The notes under the pieces are model-generated. The model saw nothing but the letters and a program-made list of their open reading frames with translations, did no database searches and was not told the DNA's origin. Below are positions 48,380 to 58,718 of a DNA stretch of 64,000 bases, in pieces (the stretch's first letter is position 1; each line of letters begins with the position of its first letter). Source of the stretch: Flavobacterium aquidurense. Lineage in GTDB: Bacteria; Bacteroidota; Bacteroidia; Flavobacteriales; Flavobacteriaceae. A program made the position numbers and the translations under genes. Location: positions 186,001-250,000 of the forward strand of contig FNPS01000003.1 of NCBI GenBank assembly GCA_900107365.1, written 5' to 3'.

Positions 48380-49319
48380 TAAATTACAAATAGATTATCC
48401 AATATTAACTATTGGTATACCTACTTATAATCGACCTGGGGAAATAAAAAAACAAGTAAGATTACTGTTGCCCCAATTGAATGAACGTGTTAATTTGATT
48501 GTTTATGACAATCACTCTAATATACCAATAGAAAGTTACTTCACAAGTGGTGAATTATCTAAATTTACTTTGATTAGGAATAAGGTTAATGTCGGAGGTG
48601 ATGCTAATATCGCACGATGCTTTGAAAATTGTGAAACTAAATGGTTGTGGACCTTATCTGATGACGACTATGTGAGAAAAGATGCTGTTGCGTTCATGTT
48701 AGACATTATTGATAAAAAAGGTGATGCTGTATTTCTGAACTTTTGTAAGGGAGTATCGTTTAAAACTAAGGGCTTTGATGAGTTGATAAATAAGTTTAAG
48801 TGCCCCACTGTTTTTTCAAGTTCTTTTACTATGTCTTCTTGCTTGTATGATATCAGTAAACTTCAACCTTCATTGCAGAATTACTATACAAATCTTTCCA
48901 GTATGGTGGGTACTATTATTTTAGTTTTGAAATATGTACAAAAAAATGAAGACGTTATTTGTGAATTCATTGATGAAACACTTATTGACTCATATAATGA
49001 TGAAGTAGGTTGGGATTACAGAACTTATATCCCTCGTACAAGAATTTTTTTGGAGGCTTTTTATGATAGTAAACGAAATAGTTTATATAATGGGACTCTT
49101 TTTCTGGGGTGTCACTTAACAAATTATTGGTTAATTGCTAATGACAGGAATAAAAAGAAAGTTTCGTATATTGAAAGATGCAGTTTATTTATATTAACAC
49201 TGAATAATCAGGGCATCTTGAATTCATTTATTTACTGCCCTAAAACAATTGTCCGTCTTACTCTAACTTTGATTTTAGATCATAAATTTCTTAAAGGATT
49301 AAAAACAAGAGACAAATAG
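48372..49319 (+). CDS. Glycosyltransferase family 2
   Basis: Cytoplasmic GT-A transferase (315 aa). It begins with ILTIGIPTYNRPGEI and has the nucleotide/metal motif in WTLSDDDYVRKD near residue 96. Acceptor and donor cannot be told. It overlaps wzx by 8 bp, so it belongs to the O-unit assembly set. Confidence 0.85.
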   Translation: MDSKLQIDYPILTIGIPTYNRPGEIKKQVRLLLPQLNERVNLIVYDNHSNIPIESYFTSGELSKFTLIRNKVNVGGDANIARCFENCETKWLWTLSDDDYVRKDAVAFMLDIIDKKGDAVFLNFCKGVSFKTKGFDELINKFKCPTVFSSSFTMSSCLYDISKLQPSLQNYYTNLSSMVGTIILVLKYVQKNEDVICEFIDETLIDSYNDEVGWDYRTYIPRTRIFLEAFYDSKRNSLYNGTLFLGCHLTNYWLIANDRNKKKVSYIERCSLFILTLNNQGILNSFIYCPKTIVRLTLTLILDHKFLKGLKTRDK

Positions 49320-49329
49320 CAATATAATT

Positions 49330-50457
49330 ATGGAAAATAGGATACTATTTATAGCAAATGATGCAGGACTTTATGGCGCAAATCAGTCTTTGATAAATAT
49401 TATATCATCGTTAAAGGAGAAGAATGTTTTTGTAACTGTTGTTTTTCCAATTAAAGGTGCTATTTGTGATGTTTTTGATGAGAAAGGGTGGGATTACCAT
49501 ATTGTTTATTTCAGGACCGAGTTATGCGCACGACCTAGTGGAGTTATTGAATTATCGATAAATATATTAAGGAATTATAAAAAGAAATACATAAATGCAA
49601 ATGCATTGAATGCTTTATTTGATATTGTTGAAGTCAATAAAATAAATATTATTCATTCAAATTCAAGTGTCGTTTCTATTGGTGTTGATCTAGCGAAAAA
49701 GATGGTTATTCAGCATGTATGGCATTTAAGAGAACATATACATCCTAATTTTGATATGTATGTATACGGCGGACTTGAAAAATATAAACGTAAAATTCAA
49801 AAAAATAAAAATATTATTTGTATAACTAAAAGTGTGGCACATGGTTTTGGTGTTGATAAGACAGCTTTCGTTTTACTCGATGCTGTACGAAAAATGCCGA
49901 AATTTAAAGAGCCAGTTCAGAAAGATAAATATTTTTTATTCTGTGGTTCAATAGTTAAAAATAAGGGCATAGAGGAGGCTATAGAAGCTTTTTACGAAAT
50001 TTCCATAAATTATCCAAATTATAAGTTTTTAGTTGTTGGAGAAGGGGCACCAGATTATGAAACCTATTTAAAAGAAAGGGTGAAAGGTCTGGGGATGGAG
50101 AAAAAGATTGAATTTTTAGGATTTAGGAAGGATGTCGATAATTTAATGGCTAATGCGACTGCTTTTTTGATGTGTTCACGAAATGAAGCTTTAGGAAGGG
50201 TTACCGTAGAAGCTATGATTAATTTTTGTCTTGTTATTGGCTATAATGATAGCGGTACAGCGGAGATTGTTGAAGATGGTAAAACAGGATTGTTATATAA
50301 AAGTAAAGAAGAGCTCGTTAAACACATGGGTTATAGTATTGCTAATTATCCAGCCCTAGAAATAATTTTAAATAATGCCTATAAGTTTGCTTTGAATAAT
50401 TTTTTGGAAGAAAAATTTAGCACTGATTTAAATAATTATTACAATAATTTGGATTAA
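49330..50457 (+). CDS. Glycosyltransferase family 4
   Basis: GT-B transferase (375 aa). The N-terminal domain starts RILFIANDAGLYGANQSL; the C-terminal domain begins near residue 200 (YFLFCGSIVKNKGIEEAI) and has the E-x7-E motif in NEALGRVTVEAM followed by GTAEIVEDGKTGLLY. Retaining transferase of the O-unit set; specificity unknown. Confidence 0.87.
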   Translation: MENRILFIANDAGLYGANQSLINIISSLKEKNVFVTVVFPIKGAICDVFDEKGWDYHIVYFRTELCARPSGVIELSINILRNYKKKYINANALNALFDIVEVNKINIIHSNSSVVSIGVDLAKKMVIQHVWHLREHIHPNFDMYVYGGLEKYKRKIQKNKNIICITKSVAHGFGVDKTAFVLLDAVRKMPKFKEPVQKDKYFLFCGSIVKNKGIEEAIEAFYEISINYPNYKFLVVGEGAPDYETYLKERVKGLGMEKKIEFLGFRKDVDNLMANATAFLMCSRNEALGRVTVEAMINFCLVIGYNDSGTAEIVEDGKTGLLYKSKEELVKHMGYSIANYPALEIILNNAYKFALNNFLEEKFSTDLNNYYNNLD

Positions 50458-50553
50458 TTTATATTGTAAAAAATTAATTCTATCATAAAATATTCAGTAA
50501 GAGCAATATGTTTAATATAGGTATATAAAAATTTTATTGCATTAAATTTAAAT

Positions 50554-51411
50554 ATGGATAATAAAAAAATGAAATTAGCAGCAATAGTAATAATTTATTA
50601 TCCAGATATAAAGGACTTACAAAAAAATATTTTTAGATATATTGATGATATTGATAAATTGTTAATTTGGGATAATAGTCCAAGTGATAGTCAGACGTAT
50701 AGAATTGCCTTAGATGGCTATGAGGATAAGGTAGAAGTCTTGACTACAGGAAAAAATGAATTTATCGCCTATCCATTGAATCAAGCCGTTAAATGGTGTA
50801 TGGAAAATAATTTCACCCATTTACTTTCTATGGATCAGGATAGTTTATTTGACGTGGGAGAATTTAAATTATATAAAAACAGAGTACACAAAAACTTAGG
50901 AAATAAGAATGTAATATTTGGAGTTAATCCCAATAATAAGTTTAGAAAGCAAAATGATTTTTTACCTGTTAATTGGTTTATTACTTCAGGATCAATATAC
51001 GATGTTAATATAATTAACAAACTAGGGGGGTTTAGAGAAGATTATAAAATTGATTGTGTAGATAATGAAATTTGTTATAGGACTAATTTGAATGGATATA
51101 GGACAGTAGTAGATACAAAATGCCATTTAAACCAAATATTTGGCAATCATAAAAAAACAATATTTGGATTTACAACCTTGGGGTACTCTCCTTTTAGAAC
51201 ATATTCTATCTTATGTAATCATATCTTGCTATGGAAACAATATCCACAGCAAATTGAGAAAGAATTAAAAAAAGAAATTGTTAAAGAATATTTTATTTAC
51301 AGATTTGTAAAAATACTATTATCTGAAAATAGAAAAATTGATAAATCAATGGCTTTGTTTTATGGTTTTGTCGATGGTATTAGAGGCGTAAGAAAAAATA
51401 GATTTTGTTAA
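50554..51411 (+). CDS. Glycosyltransferase family 2, rhamnosyltransferase-like
   Basis: GT-A transferase (285 aa) with LAAIVIIYYPDIKDL, LLIWDNSPSD and HLLSMDQDSLF (the D-x-D region near residue 93). This wording is typical of rhamnosyltransferase-like GT2 enzymes, and dTDP-rhamnose genes are in the locus, so rhamnose is a reasonable guess. An ATG at 50569 is an alternative start. A 96-bp AT-rich gap precedes it. Confidence 0.8.
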   Translation: MDNKKMKLAAIVIIYYPDIKDLQKNIFRYIDDIDKLLIWDNSPSDSQTYRIALDGYEDKVEVLTTGKNEFIAYPLNQAVKWCMENNFTHLLSMDQDSLFDVGEFKLYKNRVHKNLGNKNVIFGVNPNNKFRKQNDFLPVNWFITSGSIYDVNIINKLGGFREDYKIDCVDNEICYRTNLNGYRTVVDTKCHLNQIFGNHKKTIFGFTTLGYSPFRTYSILCNHILLWKQYPQQIEKELKKEIVKEYFIYRFVKILLSENRKIDKSMALFYGFVDGIRGVRKNRFC

Positions 51412-51433
51412 ATTTAAATTTTTAATAAATAAA

Positions 51434-52357
51434 ATGAAATGTTTCGTTTCTATAATAATAGTAAATTACAAAACAAAAGATTTACTGGTAGACTGTATCC
51501 TTTCCATATATGAAAAAACGGAGGATTTAGATTTTGAAATAATAATTGTTGATAATGACTCATGCGATGGTTCAGAACAACTAATTATTAATAAATTTCC
51601 AGAAATAAATTTTATTCAAAGTGGTTCAAATCTGGGATTTGGTCGAGCAAATAATTTAGGAATACATCAAGCAAAAGGGGATTATATTTTTTTTCTAAAT
51701 TCTGACACAATCTTACTTAACAATGCTGTTACTATTCTTAGTAATTATTTAGATCAAAATATTGATGTTGCTATTTGCGGAGCTAATTTATATGATGAAC
51801 ATAAGAATCCTACCAATTCATTCAATCAGCTAATGCCAGGTCTCTATACTGATGCAGATGTTCTATTAGGTGGTTTTTTTTCAAAGATTTTGCATGGGAA
51901 AAATATTATTTTCAATTATTCTGAAAGAAATTTAATTTTAAATGGATATGTAACGGGTGCTGACATGATGGTTAGAAAAGATGTTTTGGATAAAGTGGGT
52001 TTTTTTGATCAGGACTTTTTTATGTACTATGAAGAGACTGAGTTAACATGGAGAATTAAAAGAGAAGGATATCTTGTCGTATCTGTTCCAGATGCCAAAA
52101 TTGTTCATTTAGAAGGAGCCTCCGAAATAATAAAAGAAAATACAATGCGTCGTATTATAAAAAGCAAATATCTATACTTTGAAAAGACAAATAAAAAAGG
52201 ATTGATTAAAATTTCATTCGTTCTTTTCCTTTTAACTGCATGGTCCAGAATAGCTCTTTTTAAAATTAAAGGTAACCAAGAACGAATTTCTTACTGGTTA
52301 TCGTGTCTAAAATTAAATCATCAAGAATACAGTTTGTATAAGGAATCAAAAAATTAA
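51434..52357 (+). CDS. Glycosyltransferase family 2
   Basis: GT-A transferase (307 aa) resembling WbbL-type rhamnosyltransferases: IIIVNYKTKDLLVDCILSI, IIIVDNDSCDGSE, GSNLGFGRANNLGI and FFLNSDTIL, with TGADMMVRKDVLDKVGFFD later. A hydrophobic stretch near residues 255-275 may attach it to the membrane. Sugar not known; rhamnose is plausible. Confidence 0.85.
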   Translation: MKCFVSIIIVNYKTKDLLVDCILSIYEKTEDLDFEIIIVDNDSCDGSEQLIINKFPEINFIQSGSNLGFGRANNLGIHQAKGDYIFFLNSDTILLNNAVTILSNYLDQNIDVAICGANLYDEHKNPTNSFNQLMPGLYTDADVLLGGFFSKILHGKNIIFNYSERNLILNGYVTGADMMVRKDVLDKVGFFDQDFFMYYEETELTWRIKREGYLVVSVPDAKIVHLEGASEIIKENTMRRIIKSKYLYFEKTNKKGLIKISFVLFLLTAWSRIALFKIKGNQERISYWLSCLKLNHQEYSLYKESKN

Positions 52358-52547
52358 GTAGTACAAAAATGAAAATAGATGGTGAATATTTAAATGTACT
52401 CCTTCTAAAGTCGACTATTAAAGAGGGTGTATTTGTTAGATAACAATCTATATTGAAAAAATAATAAATTAATAATGCATACTTCAATTATATGTGAGAG
52501 CTGGAAAGCTTGATACGTATGGTTTTTTAAGTTTAACTTCAACACTA

Positions 52548-53714
52548 ATGAATATCTTATATTGTTGTTCTCCTCCTTTACTGGATTACTCTGCTGAACA
52601 AATAAATGATTTAAAAAAGCATGTCAACCTAAATGTAATTGTTTGGGTAAGTTTACATGCGCCTAATCATACAATTTTTAAATTAAAGGAACATGCTGCT
52701 TTAAATGGGATCTATACATTCGAAGAAATAAAGGACAAAATTGAAAATGTGCAGTTATTGGAAGAATATTTTAAAGGGTGTTCATCTGTTCATTTTGTTT
52801 TTTTTCCTCCAAAAATTGGAGTCAATATATTAAATATTACTTTGGCACTGCTCAAGCTCGTAAAACATATTAAACCTGAAATTGTTCATTTTGATGATAT
52901 ATCGGGAAGAATGTTAGCTTTTTTGTTAGTCTTGAAGAATAGAAATATCGTATTGAATGTTCACGATCCAGTTGCGCATTCTGGAGAAAAAAAATTAGGT
53001 TATTTTGTGATGCGTAAGATTATTTTTAGAAAAATTGCCGCTTTCGCCACCTTTTCGCATTACAGTAGAAAATTGTTTAAAAAAGTATTTCTTCCAATAG
53101 TACCCGTTGCTGATTTGAGACTTGTTCCGTACAATTCGTATGAAACATTAGGTACTAAAAAGATAATTGAGATCAATAAATCACCCAATGAAAAGGTACT
53201 TCTGTTTTTTGGAAGAATATCACCCTATAAGGGAATTGATGATCTACTTCATGTTTTTTCTAAAATAATTCAAAATTACCCTGAGAGTAAGTTAGTGATT
53301 GCAGGTAAAGGAAATTATTGTTATAAGATACCGGAAGAATTAGTTGGCTCATCATCATTAATTAGAATTAATAGATATATAGAAGAAAGCGAAATTAAAT
53401 CATTATTCGAACAAGCTGATGTTTTGATTTGTCCGTATAAAGATGCGACTCAAAGTGGTGTTTTAATGACTGCTGCAGCTTTTAAAACTCCTGTGATTGT
53501 TTCTAATGTGGGAGCCCTTCCTGAATATATAAAGGATGGAGGTATTGGGTATGTTTACGATTTGAATGATGACAATGGGCTACAAAATTGTCTAATATCT
53601 TTTCTTACAGAGTCGGAGTCTATGGAAAAGCGTGTTATTTCTAATAATAATTTAGCAGTTTCAAGAAACAGTAGATTGCTGGTCAATCTATACGCTCAAC
53701 TTTTATCACGATAG
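52548..53714 (+). CDS. Glycosyltransferase family 4
   Basis: GT-B transferase (388 aa from this start). I choose the ATG at 52548 (MNILYCCSPPLLDYSAEQ); an in-frame GTG at 52494 adds 18 residues unlike a GT start. The C-terminal domain has VLLFFGRISPYKGIDDLL, LIAGKGN-type LVIAGKGNY and SGVLMTAAAFKTPVIVSNVGALPEYI. About 190 bp between it and the previous gene hold only a 24-codon frame of doubtful meaning. Confidence 0.82.
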   Translation: MNILYCCSPPLLDYSAEQINDLKKHVNLNVIVWVSLHAPNHTIFKLKEHAALNGIYTFEEIKDKIENVQLLEEYFKGCSSVHFVFFPPKIGVNILNITLALLKLVKHIKPEIVHFDDISGRMLAFLLVLKNRNIVLNVHDPVAHSGEKKLGYFVMRKIIFRKIAAFATFSHYSRKLFKKVFLPIVPVADLRLVPYNSYETLGTKKIIEINKSPNEKVLLFFGRISPYKGIDDLLHVFSKIIQNYPESKLVIAGKGNYCYKIPEELVGSSSLIRINRYIEESEIKSLFEQADVLICPYKDATQSGVLMTAAAFKTPVIVSNVGALPEYIKDGGIGYVYDLNDDNGLQNCLISFLTESESMEKRVISNNNLAVSRNSRLLVNLYAQLLSR

Positions 53715-53717
53715 TAA

Positions 53718-54905
53718 ATGATTCCATATGTTTTGTTTTTTAGTTTCCTTTTTATTATTTCATTATTCAATTTAGTAAAGATTGATTCCTTTGAAAAAAT
53801 AGAGAAACTGCTTTTTTTTACGTTTTGGTTTGTAGTTGTATTTTTTATTGGGTTTCGATATAAAATGGCGAATGACTGGTATAACTATAATAACATAATT
53901 ATTAGCATTGAACCATTTTGGGACGTGTTGTCAGGAAACGCGACAAATTTTCAAGCGGAAAAAGGTATTGAGTATGGATTTAAGATTTTAATCTCTCTAA
54001 TCAATATGATTTTTGATCCTGAAACTAGCAGTAGTCTACAAGCGTTGACTGTCTTAGTTTCTGTATTTTGTTATACTGTACTGTTTTATTTTACATGGAA
54101 AGAAGATATCATAACTCATAAATTTTTATTTTTAGCTACTTTTCTCTCTTTTACGATGTTTAGGGAGTTTGATATTTTAAGACAGTCTATCGCTTTTTAT
54201 ATTTTTCTATTAAGCATCAGGTATATTAATAAAAGTTTTTTTAAATTTTTCTTTATAAATGTAATCGGATTCTTTTTTCATGTAAGCGCGCTGATCTTTA
54301 TCCCTTTGTATTTTGTCTTTAAAAAAAAATTTAGTCGTGCTTTTGTACTGACTCTTTTGCTTTTGCACTTAATTACAATGATTACACATTTTTCTTTTGT
54401 TAATACTATATTAGAAAGGTTGAGTAATTATTTTCCAGAATTAATTTTTGCACAAAAATTGTACTTAAATTCAATAATGGTAGAACCGCAAAGTTCAATT
54501 AGTATCGTAGGGATTTTGTATGCGATATATCTTTTATTACTATTTGTTAATTATAAAAAAATTGATTTTAATAATTATAAATTAAGATTCTTTATTAATT
54601 CTTTTTTTATTTTTATAATAATCAATATTTTTTTCTCGGACTCAAAAGATATTGCGGATCGGTTCTCTTACTATTTTTATTTTGGTGTAGCTTTTGTTTT
54701 TGTTTATTTGATTAAATATATTCCCAAAATGCTCTATTTTCCCTACGTCTTATTAATATTGATTTTTCCTACTATTCGTTTTTCTAGAGTTATTTCTAAT
54801 CCTATGACAAAAAGTGTTCTAGTACCATACCGAAATTACTTTTTTGTAACGCCAAGGGATGAAGATTATCTTTTGACTAAATGGAAAGAAAAGAATGAAG
54901 AATAA
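53718..54905 (+). CDS. wzy: Wzy/EpsG-family O-antigen polymerase
   Basis: Polytopic membrane protein (395 aa) with about ten hydrophobic segments. The early motif IGFRYKMANDWYNYNNII is characteristic of EpsG-family polymerases, which join repeat units in the periplasm. It lies 3 bp after a glycosyltransferase; the next gene may overlap its end. Partner of the Wzx at 47012. Confidence 0.85.
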   Translation: MIPYVLFFSFLFIISLFNLVKIDSFEKIEKLLFFTFWFVVVFFIGFRYKMANDWYNYNNIIISIEPFWDVLSGNATNFQAEKGIEYGFKILISLINMIFDPETSSSLQALTVLVSVFCYTVLFYFTWKEDIITHKFLFLATFLSFTMFREFDILRQSIAFYIFLLSIRYINKSFFKFFFINVIGFFFHVSALIFIPLYFVFKKKFSRAFVLTLLLLHLITMITHFSFVNTILERLSNYFPELIFAQKLYLNSIMVEPQSSISIVGILYAIYLLLLFVNYKKIDFNNYKLRFFINSFFIFIIINIFFSDSKDIADRFSYYFYFGVAFVFVYLIKYIPKMLYFPYVLLILIFPTIRFSRVISNPMTKSVLVPYRNYFFVTPRDEDYLLTKWKEKNEE

Positions 54906-54909
54906 TAAT

Positions 54910-55662
54910 ATGAAAATGAAAATATCTGTTTGCGTAGCCACCTATAATGGAGGGGATTTTATTAAAGCACAATTACAAAGCATATTAAAACAGCTATCTT
55001 ATAACGATGAAATCATCATTTCTGATGATGGGTCGACTGATGAAACCATAAGTATTATTTCGTCCTTTTCCGATGCAAGAATCAGATTAATCCATAATGA
55101 TTCATCTTATCTGAAATCCATAAAATCAAGTAGGTCTTATCAGGTTACTAAAAATTTTGAAAATGCCCTTGCTTATGCTACCGGAGAATATATTTTTTTA
55201 TCGGATCAAGATGATGTATGGGAAGATGGCAAAGTAACAGGATGTATTTCACTACTTAAGGGCGAAAAGTGTAATCTTGTAGTTCATGATGCTACAGTTG
55301 TAGACGAATCGGATAATGTTATAATGCCTTCCTATTTTCGGAAGATAAATGCAAAGAAAGGTTTTTTTAGAAATATAATTAAAAATTCTTATTTAGGGTG
55401 TTGTATGGTTTTTGATCGAAGTGTATTGTTGCAGGCACTACCCTTTCCACAAAATCTTATCGCACATGATATGTGGATTGGTCTTGTTGCAGAGAAAATA
55501 GGGAAAGTGGTTTTTGTTGAAAAAAAATATATTCGCTATAAAAGACATAGCGCAGCAGTAACTGCTTCAGGTATGAAAAGTGATAACAGTCTAAATTTTA
55601 AAATATATTATAGAGTGCAATTTTTCTTTCAATACGTTAAAAAATTGTTTTTGATTAATTAA
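54910..55662 (+). CDS. Glycosyltransferase family 2
   Basis: GT-A transferase (250 aa from this start) with ISVCVATYNGGDFIKAQL, IIISDDGSTDETI and FLSDQDDVWEDGK (D-x-D). I take the ATG at 54910, just after the wzy stop; an ATG at 54895 overlaps wzy by 11 bases and is also possible. Specificity unknown. Confidence 0.85.
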   Translation: MKMKISVCVATYNGGDFIKAQLQSILKQLSYNDEIIISDDGSTDETISIISSFSDARIRLIHNDSSYLKSIKSSRSYQVTKNFENALAYATGEYIFLSDQDDVWEDGKVTGCISLLKGEKCNLVVHDATVVDESDNVIMPSYFRKINAKKGFFRNIIKNSYLGCCMVFDRSVLLQALPFPQNLIAHDMWIGLVAEKIGKVVFVEKKYIRYKRHSAAVTASGMKSDNSLNFKIYYRVQFFFQYVKKLFLIN

Positions 55663-55748
55663 ATATACACAAAAGCAGGAGTATTTGATTGCATGATAAG
55701 AGTGCGCAAAATTAATAAAAGAATAGTAATAAATAGTTAAGTTTCGTC

Positions 55749-56855
55749 ATGAAAATACTGAATATCGTAAAATATTATCACCCTTGTCAAGGTGGAATGG
55801 AATCTGTTGTCAAAAATATTGTGGAAGGAGTAGTTGCCAATTCAGAAATAGCTGACTTTACAGTTTATTCCAATAACCATTTAAGAAGTTTTGGTAAAGA
55901 TACGAAACGATTTGACCGTATTTGTGTAATCAAAGAAGTGACCCCCTTCTACTTAAAAAGCCAACCTCTTAATTTAAGATATCCGTCATTAAAGCAATTA
56001 ATAAACGATCATGATGTCATTCATCATCATTATCCTTTTCCAACTATGGAAGTGTCCTTGCTAAGATATCTTGAAAGATTTGGCAGTAAGAAATTTATAA
56101 TTACGTGGCATGCCAATATAAAAAATTCACGTTGGAGTTGGATAGAAAAGTATTATAATCCTGCAATAAAAAAATTGTTAGATAGAGCAGATCATATTGT
56201 TGTTACTTCACCGCAACTTTTTGAAGCTTCAGATGTTCTAAAAAATTACAAAGAAAAGATCAAAATTATTCCTTTAAGTTTTGATCCTAAATATAAAATT
56301 TTAAATAGTAAAAAATATCCTGAAAACAGAGAGTTTGAATTGCTTTTTGTAGGTAAACTAAGAAAATATAAGGGTGTAGAATACTTAATTAAAGCAATTG
56401 AACACTTACCCATTAAACTTAGTATTGTGGGAAATGGGGAAGAATTTTATAATTTAAACAAACAAATAGATGATTTAAAGATTCGGAATAAGGTAAGATT
56501 CATAACATTTGCTTCTGACGAAGAACTTGATGAAATTTACAAGAAATCAGATTTATTTATTTTACCTTCAATAAATGAAGCAGAAGCCTTTGGAGTAGTG
56601 CAATTAGAAGCAATGGCTAATGCATTACCAGTTATAAATACTTATCTTGATTCGGGAGTTCCTTTTGTATCATTGAATGATTTTTCGGGAATAACCGTTG
56701 AGCCTAAATCGTCAGAAGCCTTAAAGGCTGCAATTGCTACAATAATAAAAAATAAAGAGCTTTACGAATTCTTTTCCTCGAATGCTTTAGAACGATCGGG
56801 TTTGTTTACAAGAGAAAAAATGTCTCAATCTTATATGCGTATTTATAATGACTAA
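55749..56855 (+). CDS. Glycosyltransferase family 4
   Basis: GT-B transferase (368 aa). It begins MKILNIVKYYHPCQGGMESVV, with a His-rich DVIHHHYPFP near residue 94. The donor domain has LLFVGKLRKYKGVEYLI and an E-x7-E motif in NEAEAFGVVQLEAM. It overlaps the next gene by 8 bp. Probably one of the last transferases before the lipid-initiation set. Confidence 0.87.
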   Translation: MKILNIVKYYHPCQGGMESVVKNIVEGVVANSEIADFTVYSNNHLRSFGKDTKRFDRICVIKEVTPFYLKSQPLNLRYPSLKQLINDHDVIHHHYPFPTMEVSLLRYLERFGSKKFIITWHANIKNSRWSWIEKYYNPAIKKLLDRADHIVVTSPQLFEASDVLKNYKEKIKIIPLSFDPKYKILNSKKYPENREFELLFVGKLRKYKGVEYLIKAIEHLPIKLSIVGNGEEFYNLNKQIDDLKIRNKVRFITFASDEELDEIYKKSDLFILPSINEAEAFGVVQLEAMANALPVINTYLDSGVPFVSLNDFSGITVEPKSSEALKAAIATIIKNKELYEFFSSNALERSGLFTREKMSQSYMRIYND

Positions 56856-57753
56856 AATAATTTCGATAACGGGTAGTTCTGGTTTTGTCGGGCAAAACTT
56901 AATACAGTATTTAATGAGAAATTCGTTTTTAGTTGATCCTATTACTTTAAGACACCCAAATTGGAAGATCGCTGTCGGATCGGAAGCAATTATTCATTTA
57001 GCAGGTAAGGCACATGATACAAAAAATGCTAGTGATGCTTCAGAATATTTTAAAGTAAATACTGAATTAACAAAAGAATTGTTTGATATTTTTTTAGAAA
57101 GTGAAATTCACGACTTTATTTATTTCAGTAGTGTAAAATCAGTAGCTGATGAAGTTTCAGAGATTTTATACGAAAATGTCTTAGGTAATCCAATAACTCC
57201 ATATGGACAATCCAAGTTACAAGCTGAAGAATATATTTTGTCGAAAAAGCTTCCTGAAGGTAAAAGACTTTTTATTATAAGACCTTGTATGATTCATGGT
57301 CCGGGTAATAAAGGAAATTTGAACTTACTCTATAATGTGGTGAAAAAGAGAATTCCTTATCCTTTGGCTGCATTTCAAAATGAAAGATCTTTTTTAGGAA
57401 TTGATAACTTAAATTTTTTAGTTAAAGAAATTCTACTAAATAAAGAAATTCTGTCTGGAGTTTATAATTTTTCTGACGATGAAGTTTTATCAACAAATGA
57501 CTTAATTCAAATTATATCTTCGACGTTAAATAAAAAAAATCTATCAATTGCTATCCCCAAACCGATTATAAATACAATAGCCAAGTTGGGAGATTTAATT
57601 AAACTTCCTTTAAATTCAGAGACTGTACAGAAGCTGACTGAAAATTATAGGGTGTCGAATCAAAAAATTAAGACAGCTTTAAAAATCAAAAAATTGCCAT
57701 ATACAGCGCAACAGGGATTAGAAAAAACAATTAAAAGCTTCATAAATAAATAA
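56848..57753 (+). CDS. SDR, probable UDP-4-keto-6-deoxy-HexNAc 4-reductase (WbpV-like)
   Basis: Extended SDR (301 aa) with ITGSSGFVGQNLIQYL at residues 6-21, IIHLAGKAHDTKNASD, FSSVKSVADE and Tyr/Lys in TPYGQSKLQAEE. This wording matches the WbpV/QuiNAc-synthesis reductase group that turns the WbpM product into UDP-QuiNAc or UDP-FucNAc. It overlaps the initiating transferase gene by one base, and a WbpM-like gene ends the window, so the three fit one route. Confidence 0.8.
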   Translation: MTKIISITGSSGFVGQNLIQYLMRNSFLVDPITLRHPNWKIAVGSEAIIHLAGKAHDTKNASDASEYFKVNTELTKELFDIFLESEIHDFIYFSSVKSVADEVSEILYENVLGNPITPYGQSKLQAEEYILSKKLPEGKRLFIIRPCMIHGPGNKGNLNLLYNVVKKRIPYPLAAFQNERSFLGIDNLNFLVKEILLNKEILSGVYNFSDDEVLSTNDLIQIISSTLNKKNLSIAIPKPIINTIAKLGDLIKLPLNSETVQKLTENYRVSNQKIKTALKIKKLPYTAQQGLEKTIKSFINK

Positions 57754-58718
57754 TGGAATACACGATATTAGGAATTCTTTTAATGATTTTAATGTTACTC
57801 TACTTTAAAGTAGCAGACCGTTTTAATATTATTGACAAACCCAATGAAAGGAGTTCTCATACAGAAATAACATTAAGAGGCGGTGGAATCATTTTTTGGT
57901 TTTCTGCCTTGCTTTATTTTGTACAAAATATTCAAACCAATTATTTTTTCTTTACCGGAATTACTTTAGTTAGTTTGGTTAGTTTTTGGGATGATATTCA
58001 AAGCTTATCAAATAAAATCAGAATTTCAATTCATTTTTTATCGATTAGCTTAATTTTTTATGATTTAGGATTATTTGATCTGGTTCCGATTTGGGGAATT
58101 GCTATAGCTTATATTTTTGCAATTGGATTAATAAATGCCTATAATTTCATGGACGGAATTAATGGTATCACTGGACTTTATACTTTGGTAGTGATGGGAT
58201 CATTACTATATGTTAATACAAAAATTCAGTTGTTTACAGACAGCAGTTTCATAAAATACGGAATGATTGCCAGTTTGGTTTTTCTGTTTTTTAATTATAG
58301 AAAAAAAGCTAAATGTTTTGCTGGTGATGTTGGGAGTATAGCAATTGCATTTTGGGTTATTTATCTCGTTTTAAAACTTATTTTAAATACGAATTCACTC
58401 GTCTGGCTTTTGTTTTTAGCAATTTATGGTGTTGATGCTATTTGTACAATTTTACATAGGCTGTATTTAAAACAAAATATTTTTGAAGCGCATCGTCTAC
58501 ATTTGTATCAGGTTTTGAGTAATGAATATAAAATTCAGCATAGAGTAGTTGCTGTCTATTATGCGTTAGCGCAAATTTTGATTTCTATTTTAGTTGTATT
58601 TCTCTATCAGAAAGTACAGGATGTAATATTGTTTTTGATTGTGATTGTTCCTTTACTGTTTGTTTATTCTTCTAAATTTTATTTGTTGAACAAGATTAAT
58701 TTAAGACTAAAAGCATGA
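57753..58718 (+). CDS. WecA/WbpL-like undecaprenyl-phosphate sugar-1-phosphate transferase
   Basis: Polytopic MraY-family membrane protein (321 aa, about ten segments) that starts repeat-unit synthesis on undecaprenyl phosphate. It has DKPNERSSHTEITLRGGG near residue 29, the aspartates of NAYNFMDGINGITG near 128 and FAGDVGSIAIAFW near 189. It follows the WbpV-like reductase, so QuiNAc or FucNAc phosphate is the likely first sugar. Confidence 0.9.
   Translation: MEYTILGILLMILMLLYFKVADRFNIIDKPNERSSHTEITLRGGGIIFWFSALLYFVQNIQTNYFFFTGITLVSLVSFWDDIQSLSNKIRISIHFLSISLIFYDLGLFDLVPIWGIAIAYIFAIGLINAYNFMDGINGITGLYTLVVMGSLLYVNTKIQLFTDSSFIKYGMIASLVFLFFNYRKKAKCFAGDVGSIAIAFWVIYLVLKLILNTNSLVWLLFLAIYGVDAICTILHRLYLKQNIFEAHRLHLYQVLSNEYKIQHRVVAVYYALAQILISILVVFLYQKVQDVILFLIVIVPLLFVYSSKFYLLNKINLRLKA

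Noticed and set aside
52369-52443. A 24-codon frame (ATG to TAA) in the gap between two glycosyltransferase genes
   Set aside because: Very short, no recognisable family, no initiation signal, and easily made by chance in AT-rich DNA.
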